From Monarcha castaneiventris obscurior (Eukaryota; Chordata; Aves; Passeriformes; Monarchidae), in the NCBI GenBank assembly GCA_026261815.1, contig JAMPIT010000894.1, forward strand, positions 53,507,147 to 53,571,146: a stretch of DNA of 64,000 bases. The letters are read 5' to 3'. The notes below the pieces were generated by a model. The model searched no databases. It saw only the letters and a program-made list of their open reading frames with translations, and was not told where the DNA came from. The translations under genes were made by a program, and so were the position numbers. Positions 43,476 to 56,040 of this stretch are shown here, in pieces. Every line of letters begins with the position of its first letter. Within the stretch, counting starts at the first letter, position 1.

Positions 43476-44290
43476 GTTAGGACCTGCCCCCCAGAGGTGA
43501 GAGTAATGCAGGGGCAGGTTAGAGTAAAGCAACTCTTAATGATTGGTGTTTTTAAGTATGTACGTGTAGGGTTTATTTTAGAACAACTGGGTTGCAATGG
43601 AAAGCAGGTATGTAGCCGTTTTGGTCATTATTATCTACATTAATATAGCAATATGAAAGCATAAAAATGTTACTTTAAAAAATGTGTAAGGGAAAAGAGA
43701 AAAAAAGAGCGAAAAGATAAGGGTAACAACAAATCACCGCTGGCAGATCTTGTGACTTGACTGTTGCAATTTAGTTGTCCCTTGGTTGAAGCGATGGTCT
43801 TGATCTGCCGGCGGTGGGGGAAGAAGCCCACAAAACACAAAGTCCGATGGGTTAAAATGCGATCAGGCTCGGGGGGAACGCCCAGGTTTCAGTCCAGTGA
43901 TGAAAGACCTCCGAAATTAGTCTGGGAGCGCTTTCGGCGGTCTTTCATGCTCAGTGATCCCTTCTCAGCCGCCTCTCACGGCAGCGCAGTTCAGCCGGCA
44001 ATGCCGGAGGGGAAGTGTTGGAACTGAGCGAGTTGTGCAAGGGAGGGCCATTAGCGTCACAAGAACGACCATCGCGCCTTGCAGGACGCAGGCAGGGATA
44101 GTTCACCCCCTTCGTTCCATGCAGATTGGACAGTAGCATCCCAAATCTCTTCTCTCCAGGGATGGCAGCCTGGCCCCAGCAAAGCACCCCTGGCTCCCGC
44201 ACAAGCGGGTGATTTTTTTGAGCAATTACTCGCCAACAGTCCGCTTTCACATCACTGCGGGGGTCCTGCTGATACTGGCGGGAGGTTTCC
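43476..44290 (-). mobile_element. Possible antisense LTR-type retroelement fragment
   Basis: A block of AT-richer sequence unlike both flanks begins TGTTAGGACC. Read on the minus strand it contains an AATAAA signal (near 43570), a TATTAATG-rich tract and a long hairpin. The composition and layout suggest an endogenous retrovirus LTR inserted antisense upstream of TCIRG1. I could not find clear paired termini or a target-site duplication, and no protein frame is present. It could instead be unique intergenic sequence. Confidence 0.35.
43902..43946. other. 15-bp-arm hairpin
   Basis: GAAAGACCTCCGAAA (43902-43916) and TTTCGGCGGTCTTTC (43932-43946) pair at 14 of 15 positions around a 15-base loop. 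It is the strongest isolated inverted repeat noticed in the window. Confidence 0.85.
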
Positions 44291-44379
44291 CGGCTCCGCT
44301 CGTCTCTGGGAAGTGTCTCCCATTTCCATCCTCCTGGGGGGGGTGTTGCGGGGTTCCCGGCTCCGAGGGACCGCTCCCG

Positions 44380-44946
44380 ACGCGGTGCGGGGCGCGGTAT
44401 GTCCCGGGGAACAGGGCTCCGGGGGGCGGCGGGGCCAGGCCGGTCGGTCCCTCCCCGGGGCCGGGCTCTTCCTGGGGAAGAGGAAGTGCAGGATCGCGGC
44501 CCCGTTCCGCGGCGGGGGGGCAGCGCGGCCGGGTGGCTCCGGAGCGGGTCCGGCCCGGGGAGCGGCCGGGGCGGGCCCGGGGCGGGGATTGCGCCGGCCC
44601 TGACTCAGAGGCAGCTGAATGGGGCGGGAGGCGGAGGGGGAAGGGGGGGTTTCGAAAGTACTTTGCCGGCCCGGTGCTGGGCACAGCCGCGTGTGACCGA
44701 GCGAGCCTTGGGGCCGGTTTCCCACGGCCGCGGCGCGGCGACTTCCCGGTTCCGTCGCCGCAGCCGCCGAGACCCCGCGGCGACCTCTGCCCTGTTGTCC
44801 CGCTTTCCAGCCCTCACCTCCCTTTCTCTCGGTTCCCCATTCGTGTCCCACCCCGTTCCCTCCTGTTCCGCTCTGTCCCATCCATCCCCAGGCGTGTGCC
44901 CTGCCGCCTCCGCACACCGGGCCGGACTGGGGGTCTCCGGGGGGCC
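44380..44946 (+). promoter_or_regulatory. TCIRG1: TCIRG1 CpG-island promoter with PU.1- and AP-1-like sites
   Basis: Very GC-rich block ahead of the TCIRG1 ATG. GAGGAAGT, the PU.1 core, lies at 44480-44487 and TGACTCA, the AP-1 consensus, at about 44600-44606. Both factors drive osteoclast genes, which fits TCIRG1. Exact transcription start and any untranslated exon are not resolved. Confidence 0.45.
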
Positions 44947-47900
44947 ATGGGGTCCCTGTTCCGCAGCGAGGAGGTTTGCCTGGCCCAGCTCTTCCTCCAG
45001 TCGGCTTCTGCCTACAGCTGCATCAGCGAGCTGGGCGAGCGCGGGCTGCTGGAGTTCAGAGACGTAAGTAGGGGCTGGGGTGGGGGGGGCGTTTTGTGGT
45101 GTCTGGGATGCAGGGGGGTCCGGCTGTGTGGGCCTGGGTGCACTGGATTTGGGGTGGGTGGTTTGGGGTGCTCTGTGTACAGGGGGTTCGGTCTGGTCGG
45201 GTTTGGGGTGGGTGGTTTAGGGTGCCCCGGGAACAGGGAAGTTGATCAGGGTGGGTTTGATGCCTGGGCTGCCTGTTCCCCCGGGATGCTGAACCCCCCA
45301 ATCCAATGTGCGGCCATGCCTTGACTGTCCCCCCGCAGCTGAACCCCAAGGTGAGCCCCTTCCAGCGGCGCTTCGTGGGCGAGGTGCGGCGCTGCGAGGA
45401 GATGGAGAAGACCTTCAGTGAGTGCCGCGGGGCTGACTTTGGGGGGCCTTCTCAGGGGGATGCCACCCTCGGCCCCTCAGTCTGACCGTGTCCCTCCCGT
45501 TCAGCCTTCCTGCAGCAGGAGCTGCGGAGCGCAGGGCGGGTGCCGGGGCCGTGTTCCGAGAGCCCGCGGGCGCCGGCGGCGCGGGAAGCGCTGCGGGTGC
45601 AGGAGCAGTCGGAGCAGCTGGCGCAGGAGCTGCGGGAGGTCTCCCGGAACCGCGCATCCCTGCGCGCCCGCCTGCGGGACCTGCGGCAGTACCTGCATGT
45701 GCTGCGCGAGGGACAGCGCTTCACCAGCCTGCCGGTGGGTCCGGGGGTCCCCGCCCGCCTGGGGCTGCTGCTTTGGGCCTCCCTTTCCCCCGGGCTCATC
45801 CCTCTGCTCCGCATCGCCGCAGGCCCCCCTGGGCTCCCCGCCGCGGCCACGGGCGCTCTCGGAGCGTGAGCCCATCCTCGACCCCTCCCTGCACCAGCAC
45901 CTCGAGCGCAAGATCAAGTGAGAGGGGCAAGGGTGTGGGGCGGGGGGTGGAGAGGGACTCTGGGCCAGCGGTGTGGCCGTAGGGCAGCTGGGAAGCTGTG
46001 AGATAAGGCTTGGAGATGACCTCTGGGGCAGTGGTGCAGCCATGGAGTGGTTTGCCTATCCCAGCACTCCTGCCGTGTCTCCGCAGCTTTGTGGCCGGCG
46101 TCATCCACCCGTGGCGAGTGACCGCCTTCGAGCGGCTGCTGTGGCGCGCCTGCCGCGGGTACCTGGTGGCCTCCTTCGTGGACATGCCCGAGCCCATGGA
46201 GGACCCGGCCTCGGTGAGGCAGCACCTGGGGGGGGCTGGCACAGCTGTGGGGGCCGGGATACCGGAGTGACACGGACTGTGCTGTCCCCAGGGCGAGAGC
46301 ATCACCTGGGTCATCTTCCTCATCTCCTACTGGGGCGAGCAGATTGGGCAGAAGATCCGCAAGATCTCAGACTGGTGAGTGGCCACGTCTGCCCACGAGG
46401 AGGTTTATTTAGTAACACCCACTCTGGACCCCACTGTGGAGCCAGGCTGGGGAGCCCTGACACGGCAGTGTCCCTCTGTCCCAGCTTCCACTGCCAGGTG
46501 TATCCGTACCCGGAGAGTGAGGCCAGCAGGACAGACACCATTACCGGGCTGCACAGCCAGATCCAGGACCTCAGCGTGGTGAGCTGGGCATCATGAGGGG
46601 ATGTGGGGGCCACGGTGGGACTGCCATCCCTGACGCGGGTGCCCGCAGGTGCTGGAGGAGACGGAGCAGTACCTGGCGCAGGTGCTGGACAAGGTGGCGC
46701 TGGCGCTGCCCACCTGGCGCGTGCAGGTGCAGAAGATGAAGGCCATCTACCTCATCCTCAACCAGTGCAGCTTCGATGTCACCGAGAAGTGCCTCATTGC
46801 CGAGGTCTGGTGCCCCGTGCAGGACCTCACCCAAGTGCAGGATGCCCTGCGCCAGGGATCCGTGAGTGGCTCTGTGTCCTCGTACTGGGCGTGCTTGGTG
46901 TCCCCATGTCCTTGCACCAGGGGTTGTTCAGTGTATCCATGTCCTCCTTCTGGGGTTGCTCAGTGTCCTCGTGTCAGGAGTTGCTCTGTGTTCCCATGTC
47001 CTCGTGCCTGGGTTTCTCCGTGTCCCACATCTTCATGTCAAGGGTTTCTCGGTGTCCCCATGTCCTCGTGCCAGGGGTTGTTCTGTGTCTCCATGTCCTT
47101 GTTGTAGGGTTGCTCAGTGTCCCTGTGTCCTCATGCCAGAGGTCGCTTGGTGTCCCTGTCACCTCATCATGGTGGGGCATGTGGCAGGCTGGGGGTGGGT
47201 GCCAGGAACAGGCTTCAGGTGCTGGGCGGGGGGTTCTGGGGGCTGGTGCCAGGAAGGGGGGTGTTGTGGGGTGGCTGCCAGGGTCAGGTTCCGGATGCTG
47301 TTCCCACAGTACCAGAGCGGCTCCAGCGTGGAGTGCTTTGTGCAGCGCATCCCCACCTCGGAGAGCCCCCCCACCCTCATCCGCACCAACAAGTTCACCG
47401 CCGGCTTCCAGAGCATCGTGGATGCCTATGGGGTGGCCAGTTACCAGGAGGTGAACCCCGGTAAGGCCCCCTGGCACCCCCTGAGGCCCGGGGCTGAGAG
47501 GGGACACCCAGTGTAACGCAGTCCCTGTGTCCCACAGCACCCTACGCCATCATCACCTTCCCCTTCATCTTCGCCATCATGTTTGGGGACGTGGGGCACG
47601 GGCTGCTCATGTTCCTCTTCGCGCTCTGGATGGTGCTGTACGAGGACAGCCCCCGCCTGCGGCAGGGCACCAACGAGGTGGGGGCAGGACGGAGCAGGAT
47701 GGAAGGGTGGGACGCAGTTGGAGACACGGGATGGGGTTAGGGGCATGGAGTGGGGTTGGAGTTGGGGTGCGTGGTTGGGGACGTGGGATGGGGTTGGATG
47801 ATACAGGGTGTGGCTGGTGGCTCAGGACAGGGACAGTATGGGTCAGGGCTGGTGGTGTGGGAGGGGAATGGCGTGGGGCAGGGGAGGTGGTGTGGGACAT

Positions 47901-49881
47901 GGGAGCCGTGTTTGCCCCGCCAGATCTGGCTGATGTTCTTTGAGGGGCGCTACCTCATCCTGCTCATGGGCGCCTTCTCCATCTACACTGGCTTCATCTA
48001 CAACGAGTGCTTCAGCAAAGCCACTGCCATCTTCCCCTCTGCCTGGAGCGTGGCCACCATGGCCAACCACTCCTCCTGGAGGTGGGGTCCCACTCCTGTG
48101 CCCCCTGCCTGGGTCCCCATCTCCCTGCTGGCACTGACATCCCTCGCTCCGCCCCCAGCTCTGCGTACCTCGCCACCCACCCCTCTCTCACCCTGGACCC
48201 CAATGTCACCGGTGTCTTCCAAGGGCCATATCCATTCGGGATCGACCCAGTGAGTGTCCCATGGGGATGGCAACGAAGTGGGACCCTTTTTTGGGTGGTG
48301 CAGAGTCTCACCCACCTTGTTCGTGACAGATCTGGAGCTTGGCCACCAACCACCTCAACTTCCTCAACTCCTTCAAGATGAAGATGTCGGTGGTGCTGGG
48401 CATCGTGCACATGGGCTTCGGCATCGTCTTGGGGGTCTTCAACCACGTGTGAGTCCTTGGGCTGCGCCCATGGGCTCTGGTCATGCCAAGGGGACCGGGA
48501 TTGGACTCACCTGGGTGGGATGGGGTGGCAGCTGGGGTCTTGTACCCCTGCACCTCGGTGGGTGCTGAGGACATGTGAGGGTGAGGAGAGACAGGTTAAG
48601 CGTGGCCGATGTCCTCCCACCCAGGCACTTCCGGCAGCGGCACCGGCTGGTCCTGGAGTTCCTCCCAGAGATGATTTTCCTCCTGGCGCTTTTTGGCTAC
48701 CTGGTCTTCCTCATCTTCTACAAGTGGATCAAGTTCAGTGCTGCTGACTCCAGGGTGGCCCCCAGCATCCTCATCCACTTCATCGACATGTTCCTCTTCA
48801 CCTCCAACGCCGAGAACCTCCCGCTCTACCCAGGGCAGGTACCACCCCGCTGCCCTGGCAGGCACCTACTCTCCACCCCGGCTGGGAGAGCGGGTGTCAG
48901 GAGTGGGGCTGTTCTCAGATCGGGTAGGCCCCAAAATGCTGTCCCTGTGCCGCAGGTGCCGGTGCAGACGGTGCTGGTGGTGCTGGCGCTGGCGTCGGTG
49001 CCCGTCCTGCTCCTGGGGACGCCGCTGTACCAGTGGTGCCGGCAGCGCGCCCCGAGGGCGGTAAGGCCGGGGGCCATGGGGAGCTCCGTGGGGGTCATGG
49101 GGAGGTCTCACTGCCGGTGCTGTCCCACTGCAGCCGGTGTCCACAGGGGAGCAGGAGCCGCTGCTGGAGGGGCAGGAGGCTGGGAACTCCGTCAACGCCA
49201 CCAAGGAGGACGTGGAGAGCGGTGGGCACAGCCCTGACGCCAAGGTGAGGGGCATCCAGGCAGGCTTGGGTGGTGGGATGGGGGTGCCTGTGCTCCTTCC
49301 TGATGTCCCGTGTCGCCTCCCTCCCTGCAGCACGTGGACTTCACTGAAATCTTCATGCACCAGGCAATCCACACCATCGAGTACTGCCTGGGCTGTGTCT
49401 CCAACACTGCGTCCTACCTGCGGCTCTGGGCGCTCAGCCTGGCACACGCCCGTGAGTCCCCTTGGTTCCCCCTTGTTCCTCTCAGAGTCAGGCAGACCCT
49501 CACTCCCCTCTCCCGCCCCTCTCCCTCCAACTCCCAGAGCTCTCGGAGGTCCTGTGGACCATGGTGATGCGGAACGGCTTCGTGCGGCTGAGCTACGTGG
49601 GCGGCGTGGTGCTGGTGCCCGTCTTTGCTGCCTTCGCCGTGCTGACTGTGGCCATCCTGCTGGTGATGGAGGGGCTCTCCGCCTTCCTCCACGCCCTGCG
49701 CCTGCACTGGTGAGCCCCCAAAGCTGAGGGGTTACTGGTTGGGTCTGGGAGGGCGTGACAGACCTCCCAGAGCACCCCTCACCCCCCTCTCCTTGCCAGG
49801 GTGGAGTTCCAGAATAAGTTCTACGTGGGTGCCGGGTACAAGCTGTGCCCCTTCGCCTTCGCCCCGGACACCTGGGAATAG
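44947..49881 (+). CDS. TCIRG1: V-type proton ATPase 116-kDa subunit a3
   Basis: Nineteen coding exons: 44947-45063, 45339-45417, 45505-45734, 45823-45917, 46087-46213, 46292-46374, 46485-46578, 46649-46861, 47310-47460, 47538-47677, 47924-48081, 48159-48249, 48330-48448, 48625-48838, 48956-49060, 49134-49244, 49331-49451, 49538-49709 and 49800-49881. All are in phase; 833 residues (human 830). It begins [21 protein letters not shown] cytosolic N-domain is followed by membrane segments such as [15 protein letters not shown] and [20 protein letters not shown]. The proton-path Arg sits in [13 protein letters not shown]. The a3 isoform targets V-ATPase to the osteoclast ruffled border and lysosomes. 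Its place beside NDUFS8 supports a3 over a1, a2 and a4. Confidence 0.96.
46865..47165. repeat. Degenerate ~32-bp repeat in TCIRG1 intron 8
   Basis: Variants of CCATGTCCTCGTGCCAGGGG and TTGCTCAGTGTCC recur through the intron. Confidence 0.8.
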
Positions 49882-49966
49882 CCATGCCATGGAGATTACA
49901 GGGGCTTGGAACACCGGCTGCACCCCAAATTTCCACCCCCGGATCCCTGGAGCCTCCTTGGCAGTG

Positions 49967-49972
49967 AATAAA
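49967..49972 (+). terminator. TCIRG1: TCIRG1 poly(A) signal
   Basis: AATAAA 86 bases after the stop codon and only 81 bases before the TBX10 stop codon on the other strand, so the two genes end tail to tail. Confidence 0.8.
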
Positions 49973-50052
49973 GCCATCCCTGTGGCTCCCCCCAGCTCTG
50001 TGTTGCCATTGCTTGGGTAGGAGGTGCAGGGGGGGCTTGGGGGTGCCCCCAG

Positions 50053-52011
50053 TCACTGTTGGCTGTAGCTGAAGGTGGGGGCCACGGTGGGGCTGTAGGT
50101 GCTGAGCGGGGGGAAGGCAGGCAGGGGGTAGGGGAGGGTGCGGGGTTTGGCCCCCACATAGACACCAGGGGGGCAGTGGAGGGGCTGGAAGGTGGGTGCA
50201 GGAACCTCAGAGAAACTGGGGGGTGCTGCTGGTTGTTGGGGAGCAGTAGCCAGAGCCCCACGGCTGCGTGGAGCCCCTGCGGCAGGGAGAGGCAGCAGCA
50301 GGGGCTCAGCCCCCCCTGCAGCTCCCCTACCTTTCTCCTGCTTCTCGGGGCGAGGGGGCAGCGGCGTGGCCCGGGCAGGGGGCATCGCACCCAGCAGGGA
50401 CCCTGCTGGCACCCCACACCTGCAAGAGAGGTGGGGTGGGGGCTCAGGGGGGCAGCTCGACCTCCTCGCCCTGGCGTGGGGGTGGCGTCCGGGGGTGCCT
50501 TACCACGGCTCAGGGTCGCCATCCCGAAATCCCTTGGCGAAGGGGTTGCTGGCGATCTTCAGCTGGGTGATCTGTGGAGGGGAGCGGGGTCAGGGAGTCC
50601 TGGGAGGGTGCCCCGGTGTCCCCCCGGCTGGCGCTCACCCGGTGGTTCTGGTAGGCTGTCACTGCCATGAACTGCGTCTCGGGGAAGCTGAAGGACTTGA
50701 AGTTCTGGTGGGCGAAGCGCTCGCTGTCGCGCCGCGGGTCCACGAAGACGACGTGGAAGCGGGGCTGGTAGCGGTGCATGGAGTTGAGGATGATCTGGGG
50801 GTGGGAAAGAGGAGGTGGCAGGACCCCCCTGGGCAGAGGTGCATTGCGTCCCCCCCGTCGCCTGCCCCACAGCGGGGTCCTCACGTGGCCATTGTCGTCC
50901 AGGAGGTTGTTGGTCAGCTTGAGCTTGTCGAAGGACACGATCTGCCGCATCCACTGGGCGCCCTTGGCTGGGGAGTCGGGGTGGAAGTGGACGCGGCCGG
51001 GAGCTGCCGGCTCGGCCCGGCCCGCCGCCAGCCAGGATGAGCTGTGGAAGGCGTATCTGCAGGGCAGGGAGGGGCTCAGCACCCCTGGATCCAGCCCCCT
51101 GCCCCCATCACCCCATCCCCACCTGTATCTCTTGTCGTCCAGCGGGATGAAATCCATGAGCAGGACGTAGTCAGCCAACGGATCCAACCCTGACAGCTTC
51201 ACCTGAAAGGTGGGGAACATCCTCCTGCACAGAGAGGGGGGTGGGAAGGGGGTGCCCCCTGCCCTGGCAGCCCCCGGGCCGCTGCGGTACCCACCTGCCT
51301 GCCTTGGTGACGATCATCTCGGTGCCCAGGCGGTTGAACTCCTCCCAGAGGCTGCCCATCTCCAGCCGTGCCGCGGCATGGCACACGCGCTGGTTCTTGC
51401 CACTGGCCCCTGTCCCCTCGCCAGCCCACCCGAGGCTGGGGGCACACAGGGACCCCTCACCTGGGCCCCCCAGGAAGGCTGTGGAGGGGTGAAGTGGTGT
51501 CGGTCTGGGGGAGCAGACCCCGTGCACGGCCACCCCATCACACCCTCCCTCCATGGAGATGGCGGCAGGATCAGGGTGTCCTGTCCTCTACCACAGTGGG
51601 GTTTTATCCCCATCCCCACCACACCCCAAAACGCCGCAGGACCCCACTGCTGGGTGCAGGGGGTTTTGTGGGGGGATTTTACCTGCCATGGGTGTGGTGG
51701 AGGGGCAGGAGGCATCCGTGGCTCCGTTCCCTGGCATGGTGGCAGTGGGACCCCACCGAAGCCCCCTCCCAGTGCAGCGCTGGCTCTGCAGTGTCCCTGC
51801 AGCCTGCCGGGGGTTTTATGCCCCAGCTCAGGGATGGAGAGGCGGGGGCTGGAGCTGAGGTGGTCCTTGGGGGCTGGAGCACAGCCCCCTTCCCCAGCCT
51901 GCCTTCCCACCTTGACGCGATGATGATGGACGGGAGGCGAGCGGTGGCACCACTGGGACCACCACCAGTCCCCAAACAGGGCTTGGGATGCCCCAGGCTG
52001 GGCAGGGACAT
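50053..52011 (-). CDS. TBX10: T-box transcription factor TBX10
   Basis: Nine coding exons proposed on the minus strand: 52011-51911, 51504-51461, 51409-51295, 51224-51123, 51056-50885, 50794-50639, 50571-50504, 50419-50331 and 50276-50053. All are in phase; 356 residues (human 385). The T-box is complete: [79 protein letters not shown] and [20 protein letters not shown]. The tail is Pro-rich and ends [15 protein letters not shown]1-subfamily identity is clear; TBX10 rather than TBX1 is chosen from the 11q13-type neighbourhood. The first two exons are inferred only from frame and splice phase and are less certain. Confidence 0.88.
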
Positions 52012-52974
52012 CTTTCTTGGGGTCCCCTTGTCCCTTCATTTCACAGATCTGAGTAGGGGGGAGGTGGGGGCTCCCCCAGGCAAAGCCCCTCTCGGTACCC
52101 GGCCGTCACCACCTGATATTGAAAACCACAGTGAGGTGTTGAGGCATCGGCAAAGAGCCACTGCTCCGGCAGAGCCTCTGCGGCTCCGGAGACAGGAACA
52201 AGCTGCCCCTTCCCTATAACTCCCCCCAGGGTGGGTCCAGTCTCTGCCCTGGTGCCTGGGACCCTCTGTTCCCCTGGTTGCAGTGACAGCAGGAGATGGA
52301 TGGGGACAAGCGGGCGCCGTGGGGCTGCGGGCTGTTTGCAGGAGGTGACGGACACTGGGGTGAGGCGTTATGGGGGAAAAGCAGGGGGGTTACTCCAGAG
52401 CCCCCCACTCCCCTCTGAACTGCACCAAGGCCATGGACACTCTCATAGCACGCTATGGATTGTATTCCGGAGGGATGAGGGATGCTGAGGCTCTGGGAAA
52501 GGGTCTGGAGGACCAGGGGATGTCCTTGTGGGGCTGCTGGTGGCTTTCTGTACCTGTTAGTGCTCCAGTGATGGTGGCACTGGCCTGAACTCCCTGCTCT
52601 GCACAGAGCTGGACATTTTCTCCCAACTGGGACTCAGCCTTCCGTCCTGCCTTGGGTTTGGGACTTAAATCCTTCCCGTGTCCCTGGGCACTGTGGGGCG
52701 GCCAATGGGGCAGCACGGGCAGCTCCAGCATTTGGGACCAGGGCCAGGACTGATGTGAGCAGGGAGGAGCCACGTCCCCAGGTTCCCCCCGCATCCCCCG
52801 CACGTGTCCATGCCCCGCGGAGCCGGCTCGGCCCCATCCATCTCCCGCTGTCAGCCGGGCTTGGCCGTGGGGCCGCTATCGAGCGCCAGATGAGGAGGTG
52901 TGAAAGAGGCAGAGCTGACAGCGGGCAGGAGGATGGAGGGGGCTCAGCCCCGAGCAGGATCGGACCTGCCAGGG

Positions 52975-53060
52975 CTCATCCACAGCTCCTGGACCTCCCG
53001 GGTGCAACTGGATGATCTTTAAGGTCCTTTCCAACCCGAGCCATTCCAAGATTCTCTGGC
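52975..53060 (+). mobile_element. CR1 tail remnant
   Basis: GCAACTGGATGATCTTTAAG, then TCCTTTCCAACCCGAGCCAT: the last ~80 bases of a CR1 3' end. Confidence 0.7.
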
Positions 53061-53632
53061 TGGTGTAGGTGACTGCAGGTGGGTCTCCTGAACCCATTTT
53101 GAAGCACACGATGCAAAATGGCTTTTCAAAATGAACTTTTTTGGTCCCAAATGGGCAAACGGGAACCAGAAAAAACTTCAAAAAAAGGAAAACAGTGAGT
53201 CTTTGCCATGGGGAATAACTGCCCTAGACAGCAGGACAGAGCTGTGGAGGTTGTGGTGGTCACTAAGACGAAGCAGGAGAAGAGCACTGGCAGAGGTCAG
53301 ATGACTCCCCGCAGTGAGTCTCTGACTCAGCCAGAATGGGGAAGTAAAAGCTGCTTGGGGGGTGGTGAGGGGAGAAGAGGAATTGACCCTGTTTCACAGG
53401 GAATAGAGAACAGCTGGCATGGTGGGGGCAAGGGGGAAGTGAGAAGGGAGGAAATGGCAACACTCATTTCTCAACCAGAAATACACGTTATCTGTTAGGT
53501 CAGAGTGGGCAACTCGAGCAGCTGTTGGCTCTTTATTTATTTTATTTATTAATTTTTATTTTTATCTTTATTTTTTAAGACCCTGATTGAGAAAAGAGGA
53601 AGAGAATTTTAGCAGGTCAAGTTATACTCTGG

Positions 53633-53768
53633 AGGTGTCCAAGGCCGGGTTGGCCAGAGCTTGGAGCACCCTGGTCTAGTAAAAGGTGTCCATGCCCATG
53701 GCAGGGGGTGGGACTGGATGGTCTTTAAGGTCCCTTCCAATCCAAATAATTCCAGGTTGTAGGATCTG
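53633..53768 (+). mobile_element. CR1 LINE 3' tail
   Basis: GTGTCCAAGGCCGGGTTGGC, CCATGCCCATGGCAGGGGGT and ACTGGATGGTCTTTAAGGTC in the standard order. Confidence 0.85.
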
Positions 53769-54589
53769 CTCTAAGGAATGTGTAGTGTGAAAGAAAATTG
53801 ATAATTGCAAAGATAAAACAATAATTTCCTTAAATATATCCATTACTTAATGTTTTTTCCCCTTCCATATATAATAAATAAAAAATATATAAATATAATG
53901 ACGTGTAATTAAAAGGTAATATAGAAATAGAGAAGAATTAAAAAAAAACCTTTCAGACTCAAATCTTTGACAAAGCCCCTTGATTTTGTTTCACTCCTCC
54001 TGACACCATTGCATACAGCAGTGGCATCGCTCTGGCTCCGCAGGCATCCATCCTGATGTGCCACGGGAATCCCATCCCTAAAATCCCAGAGAGGAAAACC
54101 CCCTCGGGATGGATCCCAAGGCCTCTGGGGAAGGCTCATTCAGTTTTCAGGTGCTTCAGAGACCCTTTGGCAACTGCTCATGTGGGGAAGGTGTAAAACT
54201 TAAAATCTTCCAGCCACGTTAGAGGATGGAACAGGAAAAACTTCCCGGTTTCAGCAAAACCAATGGGGCTTGTGGACTTCAGCTCAAGGATCTGCGAGTA
54301 TCTTGAGCTGCCATTAACTAGGGCGTGGAACTTTAAGTGGTTTTGGGACAATTTTTTGCTGGATGGGGACAGTCATAAAGTGGATTTGGAGGGGATGGTT
54401 TTCCCTTGAAAACCATGGATGAACTTGCAATCAGGAATGCTGGTCTCATTTTAATTGACCCAAATTGATTGGAAATCACTTCAATGGTGTCTATTGTCAA
54501 TTTAATGCGACACTAATTAACGTGGAAAATTAAGGCATGAGGTTATTTTATTTGTCCCTAAATAAGAATCTCTCCCTGCCCCCCTGCAA

Positions 54590-54785
54590 AATGTCATTCC
54601 TTCCAGGGATGGGGCATCCACAACTTCTCTGGCCCTGGCAGAGGTGTCCAAGGCCAGGTTGGGCAGGACTTGGAGCAACCTGGGATAGTGGAAGGTGTCC
54701 CTGCCCATGGCAGGGGGTTGGAACAAGATCAGCTTTAGGATCCTTCCTGACCTAACCCATTCCAGAATCCCATAATTCTGTGTGT
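54590..54785 (+). mobile_element. CR1 LINE 3' tail
   Basis: GATGGGGCATCCACAACTTC and AGGTGTCCCTGCCCATGGCA blocks, ending CCCATAATTCTGTG. Confidence 0.85.
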
Positions 54786-55439
54786 TGTATTCAGACACAC
54801 CTGGCTCGTTTGATGACTCCAAACCTCTTGATGTTGTCCAAACTTCCCACACCATCTCCTCTCCAGCAGGTCTCCTTCCACCCAGGCGAGGTTGATTTTC
54901 CACTCCAGCTGCAGTTTTCTGATTATTCCTGATTCCAGGTTTCAGGATTTGAGTCATCTCAGCCCAGGACTCATCCTCTCTCCTCGTGGGCTTTGAGTGA
55001 GTCACCACAGGTTTCCCTGATGGAGACAACAATGTGTTTGGGGGCTTTGACTCATCTGATCTATTTTAAACCTTTTTAATGGAAAAATGTCATGGATTTC
55101 TCCACTTGCTGCCTGGTTGTAAAGGGTGGTGGGGTGACACAGTCACATGGGAAGTGCAGGATTTATTCAGAGCAGGCACACTCTAGGCATAGGCTAAGGG
55201 TCAATTTGAGCCTTAAGGGCTTAAGTTCAGATCATAATCATCACCAGGAAGTGTAAAAATAATTTGCAGCAGGAGAGTTCCTGAAGGGTTTTCCCTTTAT
55301 CCCAGTTTGCAGTTGGAACACTTCTCCAAATCATGGGATGTCTCCCAGTCCCCAAATCTCTATTTCCTATGTCATTTTTTTTTAATTCCCTCTGATGCCA
55401 AGAGATTGGTTATATAACCCAAGAGATAAATTTGTAGAT

Positions 55440-55610
55440 ATATGTTTTTCCAAGAAAATATGCTTTACATATATATTAAGAAATGATACATAAATATTTT
55501 CTTTATATATTAAAATAAATTAATATATTAAAATTATTTTTATAGATGTTTATTAATATATAAAATCATAGTAAAATGATATATATATTATATATGTATA
55601 TAGAAGTAGG
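55440..55610. repeat. AT-rich low-complexity tract
   Basis: Long stretches of TATATAT, TTAATATA and AAATATT type, sharply different from the GC-rich surroundings. Confidence 0.85.
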
Positions 55611-55854
55611 AAATCAACCCTCAAGTATCCATTTAACTTTCTGCAACTAATTGAGTTTATTTAACTAGTTGTGCTTATTTATCAGTGCGGGTCTCCTCTT
55701 AAGGAGCTGCTTCCAATGTCACCAATTCCCAAACAATTCCAGGATTCTGTGTGACCATGCCTGGATCTCATTTGGACATGGCACATCCTCTTCTGGGCTA
55801 CCGTGAGAATGTTGATTCATCTAATCTTCCTGAGATATCACAGGATATGAAAAC

Positions 55855-56040
55855 CTGCTTCAGCTGTGCCTGGGCGGAAAGAGGAGCCAAATCTTCCTCC
55901 AGGAATGTTTGCATTGGATATAGGGAAGAAATCCTTCCCTGGGAGGGTGCAGAGGCCCTGGCACAGGCTGCCCAGAGCAGCTGTGGCTGCCCCTGGATCC
56001 CTGGAAGTGTCCAAGGCCAGGTTGTATGGGCTGATCTTGG
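55855..56040 (+). mobile_element. CR1 LINE fragment lacking its 3' end
   Basis: TATAGGGAAGAAATCCTTCC, CACAGGCTGCCCAGAGCAGC and GAAGTGTCCAAGGCCAGGTT are CR1 blocks. The usual final block is replaced by unrelated sequence after about 56035. Confidence 0.75.

Noticed and set aside
50053..52011. TBX1 instead of TBX10
   Set aside because: T-boxes are similar, but TBX1 has a long Ala/His-rich tail and different neighbours; the short tail and TCIRG1 linkage favour TBX10.
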